This document shows positions 45,455 through 55,521 of a stretch of 64,000 bases of DNA, piece by piece (the first letter of the stretch is position 1; every line of letters starts with the position of its first letter). This DNA comes from Cephalotus follicularis (Eukaryota; Streptophyta; Magnoliopsida; Oxalidales; Cephalotaceae), in contig BDDD01002109.1 in the NCBI GenBank assembly GCA_001972305.1, positions 1 to 64,000 on the forward strand, in the 5' to 3' direction. Made by a program: the position numbers and the translations under genes. The notes beneath the pieces are model-generated. The model ran no database searches and was not told the DNA's origin. It saw only the letters and a list, made by a program, of their open reading frames with translations.

Positions 45455-47450
45455 CCTCGGGCGCCATTGTAGAGAGAGCTCAGCACCTCGGCGGTGGCTC
45501 CTTGTACCTTAGCAGTAGCGCCTCTGCATCTTGGGTGCATGGAGATGGCACCTCAGGTGCAGGGCAGTGGCACCCCAGGCATGGAGCTCGGCACTTGTGC
45601 TCCCTGGCACCATGGCAGCTCGGGCATGGAGCTCGGGCGCATGGGCAAAGGCGTCCCCGGGCACATGGCTCCACAGCACTTTGGCGTTTGCACTGGAGAA
45701 GACGCGTGCGGGGGAGAATGGCGTCCCCTTGCACTTTGGTGTTATAACAGAGGACGAGCTCGTAAGCGTCCACGGTAGAGGACATGCTCAGCAGTGCACT
45801 TTGGGTGGGGACGAGCTCAGGCGAAGGACAAGCTCGGCATTAGCGTCCTCGGCACATTGGTGTCTTCGACGCCTGCAGTGAACGGGGCGTATGGCAGAGG
45901 ACAATGGTGTCCTTTGCACTTGATATCCTCGGGCGCTGCACAATCAGTAGTTGCAAGGTTCATTGTGGCGGTATCCTGGCATGCTCGGCATGTGTGGACG
46001 CTCAGGAGGCATGCAGAGGAGGGCTATGCAGGCGTGGTGAGCATGGGAAGTATACAGAGGCGCTACCATCAATATATATATAGCATTTATAGTGTGTATA
46101 GAAAGGCAGGTGATGCCATCTCGGCATAAGAACATATCATGCCTTAAATCTAGTACAGAGAACCACTAACATTCCTCAGTCATTCTACCCTTTTGATATC
46201 ATTGTCTAACTCTAGTCCAAGCAAGCATCACAACATTTGTAACAATACACACCGACAGTAAAGGCTGAGTAGGAGATAGATCCTACCTGGAATCCAAGAG
46301 CTTCCTCTCCTAGCCTTCAATCTGCATCCTTCTTTTGCTCATTCCTTGGTATCTCTCCCGTCTCTTTCTCCAAAATTTCCAGCAGCCATCCCCACTCAAT
46401 CATCTTCTCTATTTATAGCCACCCAGTGGAAGACTCCAGAATTTCCTACACCATTCTACCATTTTCTTCACTAAGTGGGCTGATAATTATGTGGTGGTCG
46501 GCCCAACATTTCCCTCCTTCATTACACCAAGTTTTGGCCCAACCTCATTTCTTCATTAAACACAATTCCAGCCCATTATAACCACACAAGCCAAATAAAA
46601 AGCCACTCCTTCATTAATTCCATTCTAGCCCAATGACATTATCACATTTTTTACCCAAATTCCATTCAATAAATTCGGCCTAGTCCAACAGTCATTCTCT
46701 TATATTATAAAATTCTGGGTATTACATAAATACTGAATTAATTGGATTAACTATGTATTAAATAAAAATTAGGGTGTGACAGGAAGTCTTTGAGAAATAA
46801 GACCAAGGACCATAATCGAAACAAATATAAATAAGAAGGTGCCAAATATAACGATTCTAAATGCATTAAATTAACAAGCATCAAAATGAGGACATTTTGA
46901 TATATCCATTATCTTCGAAATTAATAATTATTGATGAAGTCACCATACTTACAGTCCAACCAAACCAATCGGGAAAGAATCACTAGATTCCTTTTCGGGA
47001 GTTATTCATCCTTCCCAAATGCATCATACAACTCTTCGTTGTATTGCTCTCTAAGTGTGCTTGTTCTCCCCTTCTTCCATGGCAAGTCTATGTGAAATAA
47101 CTTTGAAGAACATAATCAAAACAAATGTAAATAAGAAGGTGCTAAATATTATGATTCTAAATGCACTAAATTAACAAGCATCAAAACAAGGACATTTTGA
47201 TATATCCATTATCTTTGAAATTAATGATTATTGATGAAGTTACATACTTACGGTCTAACCAAACAAATTGGCAGAGAATCAATATATTCCTTTTTGGGAT
47301 CATCCTTCCCAATGCGGCATACAACTCTTCGTTGTACTCTCTAAATGTGTTTGTTCCCCCCTTCTTACATGGTAAATTTTTGTGAAATAACTTCGACGAA
47401 CATAAATTAAACAAATGTAAATAATAATGTGCCAAATATTACGATTTTGA

Positions 47451-48372
47451 AATATGGGCACCCGATCGAAACAACTTTTATAAATTAGAGTAAAGAAATA
47501 AAATGTTTTCTTAAGAATTTTAATTACAAATACTCACACACGATATGTGTACATCCACTGAAAAATAATCAACAACTTTGCCGCTAAATAAAAGGTCATT
47601 GAAATTATAGTTATAAAAAAGAGGCTACATATATTGTCATATACTGACAAACTTTTTAATTTGTCATCTTACACTTAATTTGTCATCAATTTTACACTAT
47701 TCAATAGAGTGCATTAATTATAAGACCCCACTTAATGCATTCTATTAAACGGTATTGACTGATGTAAGATAAGATAAGAAATTAAAAAATTTATCACCAA
47801 ATGACAATTTATCTTAACTCATAAAAAAAATATAGACGCCAAACAAACTTAATGCATACATAGAAAAGAATTTATAATTATCACTTCTGAATCAAAATCT
47901 CCACTAGAAATTCAGTCCTCCACACTTTTAATGACTTGTGATTATACCTTACAATATAGTTCAAATTAAAGTGAAACTTATGAATTCAACTGAAAATACT
48001 GAGAAAAAAGAAGAAGAGATAAACAAATCAAGCCCTCATAAATAAATCAAACTTACCCGATTACCTACCAATAGTTTTGAAGTTTTTATTGATGGAGCTT
48101 GTGATAGTCTGCAACAAACTAAGTGATAGCATGATTCAAGTAAAAAAAAACACTTCTCTTGCATCACGTCATGTTTGATTAGAGTGTCATCATGAAAAGG
48201 AATGAGCATTTTAGTAGTTAAATTTGATAAAAAAGAATAATAGTAAAAGCGGATTCTATGTTAAAACTTAAAAGACTGACGTATCATTTTCTTAATTACT
48301 TATATAAGTATCTTACGTATTTTGAAAGTGAAAATTATTTAGAAGTATTATTAAAATGGGTTAAAAATTAAG
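47451..48372. other. AT-rich flank of element 3, with a foldback MITE-like repeat
   Basis: No gene is supported. At 47650-47797 an imperfect inverted repeat is visible: CTTTTTAATTTGTCATCTTAC pairs with GTAAGATAAG..AATTAAAAAA, and an inner pair AATAGAGTGCATTAA with TTAATGCATTCTATT. This looks like a small MITE or foldback element of about 150 bases. Confidence 0.5.
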
Positions 48373-48377
48373 GTTAC

Positions 48378-48878
48378 TGATATGGGAAAAATTTTCCATA
48401 AAAATACCGTCACGTGTCTTCGGGAGAATATGCTAAGTGTCCTCCAGGGCTACAGACACGTAGTTGAGTGTTATGCAAAATTTGATAAGATAATGCATAA
48501 TAATGCTATGGCGCCAAATCAGGTGGAGAATCAGGGAAATTGTAAGATACTCGGCATTTCTTTAGGGGAACGCGAATCACCTCCACAAGTCAGGCAAGAC
48601 AGTTACAATCAACTCTATAAATACAAGAATCAAAGACATAACACAGGTCCGCCATTTTTTATACATTAAAGCAGCCTGTGATTGTTTTTTCTGTCTTTCA
48701 CTAACTTAAGCATCGGAGAGTCCCCGGGAATAAACCCTCATGGACCTTCGATTAGTTTGTTCTATTTGTGCAGGGAAAACCATCAACTCCATTCTCTCGG
48801 AGCACTCACAGTGTTTCTCCTAACAAATCAAACCCTTCCACATAAGAGACCGTTGAGGAAAGGATTTCTACATCAACA
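48378..48878 (+). repeat. Element 3 5' LTR
   Basis: TGATATGGG to CATCAACA. A TATA-like box CTCTATAAATACAAG lies near 48614. Confidence 0.93.
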
Positions 48879-48880
48879 GT

Positions 48881-48898
48881 TGGCACCGTCTGTGGGAA
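48881..48898 (+). other. Element 3 primer-binding site
   Basis: TGGCACCGTCTGTGGGAA two bases after the LTR, the form of primer site common in Tat-type elements (close to the Asp-tRNA type TGGCGCCGT). Confidence 0.75.
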
Positions 48899-48932
48899 AC
48901 GCTTTGAAAAGCTTTCAGACGATCATTCAATC

Positions 48933-50697
48933 ATGCCTCCGAGAAGAAACAACAACAACAACTCCACGACCGATGGCAGTCAGGCTCATACCGAGAACCA
49001 ACCTCTTGCTACCAGCTAAGTCGTAGCCACCGAGCAAGCTCTCATTATGGGGAACAACTCAACCAGCTACTCCAAGAAGTGGGACGTCTAACCACCCTAT
49101 TGGGAACCAACATTGCCAAACAGAATCAGGTCGGTCCAGCCCGACCAATCATCCGAGAATAATCTGGTCCGAGTAGACCAGTCGTGGAGGTACAACGGCC
49201 CCAGCGGCTAAGACGAAACCCGCTGAGGAGGGGCATGCCCCCCAAGGCGGTCAGGGGTTGATACACCCCTGAGGAGGAGACCAGAGATTAATACATCTCT
49301 GAGGGCAGAGTCCTCGACTTTCAGGGATCATAGCAACAATCCTCGGTCTGAGCATCCCGAGCATGAACCAATGGAAGTGGATCGCCCGATAGATGCCGAG
49401 GAGACCTGACCACGCTCCCATGCTTCGCGCAGAACTGAAACAGTGCATGGGAGTAGGTTGATCCATTCAGCCACATTGGTGGGGCAGTCCCAAGTTTCTA
49501 TCAAGACTAGGAACATCGAGGATATGGAGCAAGCCATGAACAGAAGGCTTGTAGAGATGGACAGAAGGCTCCGAGGAGCCGAGCAGTCAAAGGTGTACCT
49601 GTCCGAGGTACGCAATATCAGCGCCACTCCTTTTACATCCGAGATAATGAAGAAGCGTATCCCTAGGGGATTCTGGTTTCTGAGTCTCAAGGAGTACGAT
49701 GGGTCCACGGACCCAATCCAACATGTGCGCTATTACACTCAGGTCATGTTAGTACACAAGGCCTTGGACGAGATCCTTTGCCAAGGATTCCCGGCAACAC
49801 TAACTAGAGCTGCCCAATCGTGGTATTCTACCATACCAGAGGATTCGGTGGTGAATTTCGAGCAGTTTACGGAACTGTTCATTATCAAGTTCCTCAACAG
49901 CACCACATAGAGGAGAAATTCAACTCATTTGATCAACATGGTGTAAGGGAAAGATGAATCACTAAGAGACTACCTCCCAGGTTCAACAAGGAGTCTCTGA
50001 CAATGAAAGACCTGGAGCCGTCCTTCACTGTAGCAGCTCTGAACAGTGGACTGAAGGACAACTCTCCCTTCACTTTCTCTCTCATGAAGAAGCCCGTGGT
50101 GGATATGGCAGACCTACTGAGGAGAGCAGAGAAATATGTCAATGCCGAGGAGGCGATGGCTGCTAGGAAACAAAAAACCTCCTGGTTGGGCCATCAGGTG
50201 GAGAAAGGGGAGCACTCACGAAATGCTTCTGGAAAGAAAGAGAAGAGGAATGAGAGGTCTGAGCTGCCCAAGGATGACCTCAGACAGAAGCTCTCCAAGA
50301 GAGAGGAGTCACCAAGGGGAGGGACACCAATCCTGACCGACAATAACTTACCAGGACACTTGGTGTAGAGAAGGAATAAGTCTCGATTCAATGGCCAAGA
50401 CCATTGAGATACACGCCAGAGAAGAGAGACTCAAATAAATATTGTCGATACCATCATGACCATGGGCACAATACAAAGGAGAGCAGGCATTTGAAGAATC
50501 AGATTGAGGACCTGATTCATAAAGGTCATCTACGCAAGTATGTTGATAAGAATGCTCCTCAAGAAATGAGGGAGCGTAGAGAAGAAGCTCCACAACAACC
50601 CGAGGAGCAGCAGCCCAGAGGTGTCATCCACACCATCTTTGGAGGGGTCGCATCTGGTGGCGACCATAATAGGTTTAGAAAGGCCTATACAAGATAA
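48933..50697 (+). pseudogene. Element 3 gag (fossil)
   Basis: It starts MPPRRNNNNNSTTDGSQ at 48933, the usual basic and Asn-rich Tat gag start. The gag domain is readable at 49443-49910: RIPRGFWFLSLKEYDGSTDP, HVRYYTQVM, and AAQSWYSTIPEDSV. A later part has LLRRAEKYVNAEEAM and the His/Cys word YCRYHHDHGHNTKE, the zinc-binding part in this group. Confidence 0.87.
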
Positions 50698-50703
50698 ACA
50701 TTT

Positions 50704-51110
50704 GTTGTGCAACAGTACCAGCATAGCAAAAGGTTGAGGACTGGTGGAGATGAGGAGGTGATATCCTTCTCCGAGGTGGACTATGAGGGGGTACGTATCC
50801 CTCATGATGATCCAGTGGTAGTGACTCTTCAGGTGGAGCTTTTCACTATGAAGAGGATCCTCATTGATAGCGGGAGCTCGGCGGATATCCTGTACAAGCA
50901 TACTTTTGATCAATTGAGGATACCGACCGACCAACTCAGGCCCATACAGACTCCTTTGATGGGCTTCGCAGGAGAGATGGTCCATTCTCTAGGATCCATC
51001 GACTGTCCATGGTTGCAGGCACGGCCCCACGTTAGACCCAAGTGCAAATGACGTTCTTGGTGATTGATACACCAAGCCCTTATAATGCCATAGTCGGGTG
51101 ACCAGGTCTA
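50704..51110 (+). pseudogene. Element 3 aspartic protease region (fossil)
   Basis: MKRILIDSGSSADILY gives the D-S-G catalytic box of Tat-type proteases. Upstream ISFSEVDYEGVRIPHDDPVV and downstream LMGFAGEMVHSLGSI are the standard neighbours. Confidence 0.87.
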
Positions 51111-51321
51111 AATTTGATGGAGGCGATAGTGTCTACGAGACACTTATTGATGAAATTCCTAACAAGATTTGGTGTGGGGGGGAGTCCGAGGAGATCAACA
51201 GGTGGCAAGGCAGTGCTACAAAACTACCATAATGGACAAGGGGAAGGAAAATGTACTTTCCATAGCAAATGTGGAGCTCAGGGGAGAAGTGGATCCCGAG
51301 AGTCCATAACCTGTTGAAGAT

Positions 51322-52299
51322 GTGGTGCAAGTGCCCCTGGAGAAGGGAAATGCAGAAAGAGTTTTCCAAGTCGGCTCACAACTTGGAGAGGTGGACAAAT
51401 ATGAACTTATAACGTTCCTCAATAATAACAAGGATGTGTTTTCTCGGTCGACAGAGGAGGTCCCTGGGATCAGTCCAGAGGTGATGGTGCATAAGCTAAG
51501 CGTGGATCCTATGAGGCCCATGACCAAGCAAAAGAAAAGGAACTTCGCTCCCGAGAGGCAACAAGTAATAACAGAAGAGGTGAGTAAGCTATTACAAGCG
51601 GGGTTCATCAGGGAAGTGCATTATTCTGACTGGCTGGCGAACCCAGTCCTAGTCAAGAAAGCAAATGGCGAGTGGAGGATGTGTATTGATTTTACCAACC
51701 TCAACAAAGCTTGTCCCAAAGATCACTTCCCCCTCCCGAAGATTGATCAGCTGGTGGATGCGACCTCGGGCTAAAGAATGTTAAGCTTCTTGGATGCGTA
51801 CTCGTGATATAATCAAATCCCCATGTATGGGCCCGACGAGAACAAGACAGCTTTCATCACTGATAAGGGCATGTATTGCTACAAAGTCATGCCCTTTGGA
51901 TTAAAGAATGCTGGGGCGACCTACCAAAGATTGGTCAACAAAATCTTTGAGCCTCAGATTGGGAGGAATATGGAGGTATACATTGACGACATGCTTGTCA
52001 AGACTCCAGCAAGGAGCCCCCACATTAAAGACTTGGAGAAAACTTTTGAAGTACTAAGAAGATACAAAATGAAGCTCAATCCTTCTAAGTGTACTTTTGG
52101 GGTCACCTTTGGTACGTTCGTCGGGTTCATGGTCTGGAGCAGAGGAATAGAGGCCAACCCGGAGAAAATTTTGGCAATTCAGAGCATGAGGCCTCCTCTG
52201 ACTATCAGGGACATACATAAATTGAATGACAGAATAGCAGCTCTAAATAGGTTTGTCTCAAAATCTGCGGAAAAATGCCTTCATTTTTCAAAGTGCTGA
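51322..52299 (+). pseudogene. Element 3 reverse transcriptase (fossil)
   Basis: Visible motifs: LLQAGFIREVHYSDWLANPV, WRMCIDFTNLNKACPKDHFP, TAFITDKGMYCYKVMPFGLK, NAGATYQRLVNKIF and the catalytic VYIDDMLVKT. This set is typical of Tat/Retand elements (GLKNAGATYQ, CPKDxFPLPxID). Confidence 0.92.
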
Positions 52300-53200
52300 G
52301 AGATCCCAAGGGATTTTCTTGGTGGAATGAATGTCAAGCAACCTTCGACAAGTTGAAAGAATACCTGGCTTCCCCTCCTCTAATATCAAAACCTAAGGAT
52401 GGGGAAGACTTGTATTTTTACCTTGCGGTAACATCAGGCGCAGTGAGTGCAGTGCTTGTCAAGGAAGAGGAAAAAGTTCAGAGGCGAGTATACTATGTTA
52501 GCAAGGCCTTGAATCATGCTGGAGGGAGGTATCCAAAAGTAGAAAAATATGCTTATGCTTTGATTATAGCTGCGAGGAAGTTGAGGCCATACTTTCAAGC
52601 CCACATGATCAAGGTCTTGACCGACAAGCCACTAAGACAAGTCCTAGCAAAGCCAGACGTCTCGGGCAGATTAATCAAGTGGTCGGTTGAGTTGGCCAGT
52701 ATGACGTAAAGTTTGGGCCATACCAGCAATAAAGTCTCAGGTCTTGGCCAACTTTGTAGGAGACCATACACTTACAGAGTGTATGGAAGAAAGCACCTCT
52801 GAAGAATAGAAGAGGTTATGGAAACTCTCAGTAGATGGCTCATCCTGTGTCTCCGGTAGTGGAGCAGGATTGGTGTTAACTAGTCCAGATGGGTGGACCT
52901 TGGAGTATGCTATGAGATTTGGATTCAAAGCCACAAATAATGAAGCCGAGTGGGAAGTTCTGATCGCTGGGCTGACAATTGCAAAGCACTTATAGGTTCA
53001 AAAAATAGAAGCCTCTAGTGATTCTCAGTTGGTCGTTGGTCTAGTGAGTGGAGATTCCATGGCTAAGTACTTAGCACACATTCAGAGTTTGAAATCGGCT
53101 TTCCAAGTGTTTAGAGTCTTGAAGGTGCCCAAAGCAGAAAACGTCTGAGCATACCAGTTGTCTAAACTAGCCACAGCGGAGCAGTTGGAGAAAAATTAAA
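52275..53200 (+). pseudogene. Element 3 RNase H and second (archaeal-type) RNase H (fossil)
   Basis: The first RNase H is at 52275-52709: FYLAVTSGAVSAVLVKEE and VYYVSKALNHAGGRYPKVEK. The second follows at about 52815-53150: LSVDGSSCVSGSGAGLVLT, then FGFKATNNEAEWEVLIAGL, the D-E pair of the archaeal-type enzyme, which Tat elements are known to carry in addition. Confidence 0.85.
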
Positions 53201-53283
53201 CCGTACTAGTGGGCTATCTAGATAGGCCCACCATTTCAGAGATTGATGTGATGGACATAGATGCACCATAGGAGCCAAACTGG

Positions 53284-54515
53284 ATGACTCCACTAATCAG
53301 TTGGCTAAGGAATGGAATTTTGCTCGACGACCCCTCGGATGCGAGAAGACTGGTGTACAGATCAAACAGATATCAACTCCAAGATGGGATCCTCTACAAA
53401 AGGTCTCTTTCTTTTCCTTGGCTGAGATGCTTGACTCCCTTAGAGGCCGATTATGCTCTAAGGGAAGTCCATGAAGGAGTATGTAGCAATCACACAGAGG
53501 GCAGAACCTTGTCCAACAAATTGTTGAGGTAGGGCTATTTCTGACCGACCATGCACCAGGATGCCATAGATTTAGTGAGGAAGTGTGATAAGTGTCAAAG
53601 GAATGCTAACATAAGCAGAAGACCTTCACAGTCTTTGACGTCTATCACGGCCCCTTGGCCCTTTGCACAATAGGGAATGGACTTCGTCAGACCATTACCA
53701 GTGGCAAAAGGGCAGAGGAAGAATCTCATTGTGGCAGTGGACTACTTCACCAAATGGGTAAAAGCTGAGCCCTTGGCCAAAATTACAGAGAAGAACACGG
53801 AAAGTTTTGTATGGAAATCAATCATCTTTAGATTCGGAGTCCCGATGATAATAGTCTCAGATAAAGGGAAACAGTTTGATTGCCAAGCATTCCGTGATTT
53901 TTGCAAAGAATGGAAAATTGAGCATAGGCTTGCTTCAGTAGCCTATCCCCAGAGCAATGGTCAAGTCGAGGTGATTAACAAAAAGATAATCTCGGGCTTT
54001 AAAAAGTGCCTTGAAGATAGCAAGGGTAGATAGACAGAGGAGCTACCAAGTGTATTATGGGCTTATAGAACCACTCCTCGGACCACGACTGGTGAGTCCC
54101 CATACAGCCTTTGTTTCGGAGCAGAAGCTATGATATCGGTGGAAATTGGAGTGCAGTCACCAAGGGTTGTGCACTTTAGTAAGGAAAATAATGAAGAAGG
54201 ATTGAGAAACCTCATTGATTTAGTGGAAGAGCTTAGAGATAAGGCAGCCATCAAAGTTGCAGCCTACCAACAGAGGGTGAGTCGTTATTACAACAAAAGG
54301 GTAAAACCCGACCACTAAGGGAAGGGGATCTAGTCATCTGTAATGCAGCTATAGCGGATTCAACCGGTACAAGAGGAAAGCTAGCCTTTAATTGGGAAGG
54401 GCCATACAAGGTGAAGAGAGTGCTCCGACCAGGAACATTCAAACTCGAAACTCTGGGGGGCAAGGAGATTCCCAGAGCTTGGAATGCCGAGTATCTGAGG
54501 AAATACTATCAGTAA
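53284..54515 (+). pseudogene. Element 3 integrase (fossil)
   Basis: The N-terminal zinc region has EVHEGVCSNHTEGRTL and KCDKCQRNANI. The catalytic core shows GMDFVRPLPVAKGQRKNLIV, AVDYFTKWVKAEPLA, FGVPMIIVSDKGKQFD and YPQSNGQVEVINKKI. The C-terminal part (54300-54515) contains FNWEGPYKVKRVLRPGTFKL and IPRAWNAEYLRKYYQ. These are standard for Tat/Retand integrases. Confidence 0.9.
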
Positions 54516-55521
54516 TTGTTGTAAGTTGTACAAATTCAAGACATCAATAAAAATGAACTTTTCATTCAAAGAGAGCATGTTCAAGATTATAAGTTCTGAG
54601 TTTGCAAGGGACCGGAGGTCCAATGTTCATGTCCTTAAACCTCTGAACAGCCACCGATCAGTTCCTTCAATCAAGAAGCTTTTATAAAAGCTTATCCGAC
54701 TACTCTCCCAAGGGAGCAATCAGAGCAGGCCTTGATACAGGACCCGAGCTCTCTAAGTCTCACAAAGACGCAAAACTCCTAAGGGAGGAAACAAATACAA
54801 GCTAAAACTCTCAAACAGATCAATGTCTCAAATCCACTAAAGACTCCTTCCGAGGAGCGCTAAGGACTCCGTCCGAGGAGCACCTAGAGTTGATCAATAA
54901 AAGACTTCTAAGGAAGCAATAAGACTCCCAAGGGAGCAAACACTGGTCGGCAATTCCATAAGAATTTGTCCAATCAGATCGATATCGTGTCTTGAGAGGC
55001 GAATCCATAAGAACTCGCAACGATCAAGTTCGTTGGACTGAGCACTTTGAAATAAGTAACCCCATGAGGGATGCAAGTTTAGGCGACCTGGTCTAGAATA
55101 TAATGGATCATACGAGATCCTGCTCGGCAAACCTATAGGAACTAGTCCAAGCAGACTTAAAACTTGGTCTGTGAACACACAGAAACTCACAAAGACTAAG
55201 TATTATTGCCTAAGCGCTTTTGAAATAGAGTGTCCTAAGGGGACTAGAAAGCTTGGGTAACTAGGTCTGAAAATTTTAAGACCATGATATAAAGTCTAAA
55301 ACAGGCTAAGTGAAAGTTCCTAAGCAGAATTGCAATGCTCACATGAAGCACATGCCAAGTTACTTTGAAATTTCCTAAGGGAAAAGAAAGTGCTCGGAAT
55401 GAGCTCAAGCATACAATGCAAAAAAGCGAAGAAGTACATAAAGAAAAGACACAGTAATTGCGAAAGCTCGTTTTTATTAATACTTGGTAAAATATTGCAA
55501 GTTACATTGTGAAAGAAAAAA

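Larger units (their letters stand above)
42160..46050. repeat. GAGCTCGGCAC motif array in LTR J
   Basis: A GC-rich series of words GGAGCTCGGCAC, CACCTCGGCA and GCATGCTCGGCA at 42160-42860 and, after the nested LTR K, at 45455-46050. The core GAGCTC takes the place that GTCGAC has in the other LTRs. The long frames predicted here on both strands are products of this bias and are not genes. Confidence 0.7.
38952..46726 (-). mobile_element. Solo LTR J, nested in F and holding H and K
   Basis: It starts TGTAACGCCCCAAACCCC and ends TCTGGGTATTACA, with duplication TAAAT on both sides (38947-38951 and 46727-46731). Its own parts are 38952-40127, 42093-42862 and 45460-46726, about 3.2 kb. It contains GGCTCATCTCGGTCGGTGAT repeats (39770-39960) and a long GC-rich GAGCTC array (42160-42860 and 45455-46050). 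No gag or pol was seen. LTR L (9947-14067) is the same family. Confidence 0.85.
33256..46781 (+). mobile_element. LTR F (family of D), with nested LTRs G and J
   Basis: Its own parts are 33256-34870, 38079-38946 and 46732-46781, about 2.5 kb in total. It matches solo LTR D: AACCGTAATTTCAATTTTAA near the start, GAGGTAGGGTTTATGACATG near 34190, GATAGTTAGGTGGCGCA near 38430, TAGCGACGTGTGACACCC near 38460 and GGGTGTGACA at the end. No gag or pol is seen, so it is treated as a solo LTR. The left terminus is not cleanly defined. It inserted into the 300-bp tandem units. Confidence 0.75.
32980..47450. repeat. Three 300-bp tandem units, the first interrupted by a 13.5-kb LTR nest
   Basis: The segment from ATGCATTAAATTAACAAGC to CCCTTCTTCCA occurs at about 33035-33255, 46860-47080 and 47160-47370. 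The two intact units are exactly 300 bases apart (46854 and 47154). Unit one is cut by LTR F and continues after it at 46782. The minus strand of each unit has an exon-like stretch (REYNEELYAALG in the third) followed by ACCGTAAGTATG, a donor-like signal. I do not recognise the protein. Confidence 0.7.

Noticed and set aside
45421-45881. Overlapping frames of about 100 residues on both strands
   Set aside because: Same GC-rich array after the nested LTR K; composition effect.
48682-49026. 114-residue frame crossing the element 3 LTR and primer site
   Set aside because: It spans the LTR border and the primer site and is not conserved in the 3' LTR copy.
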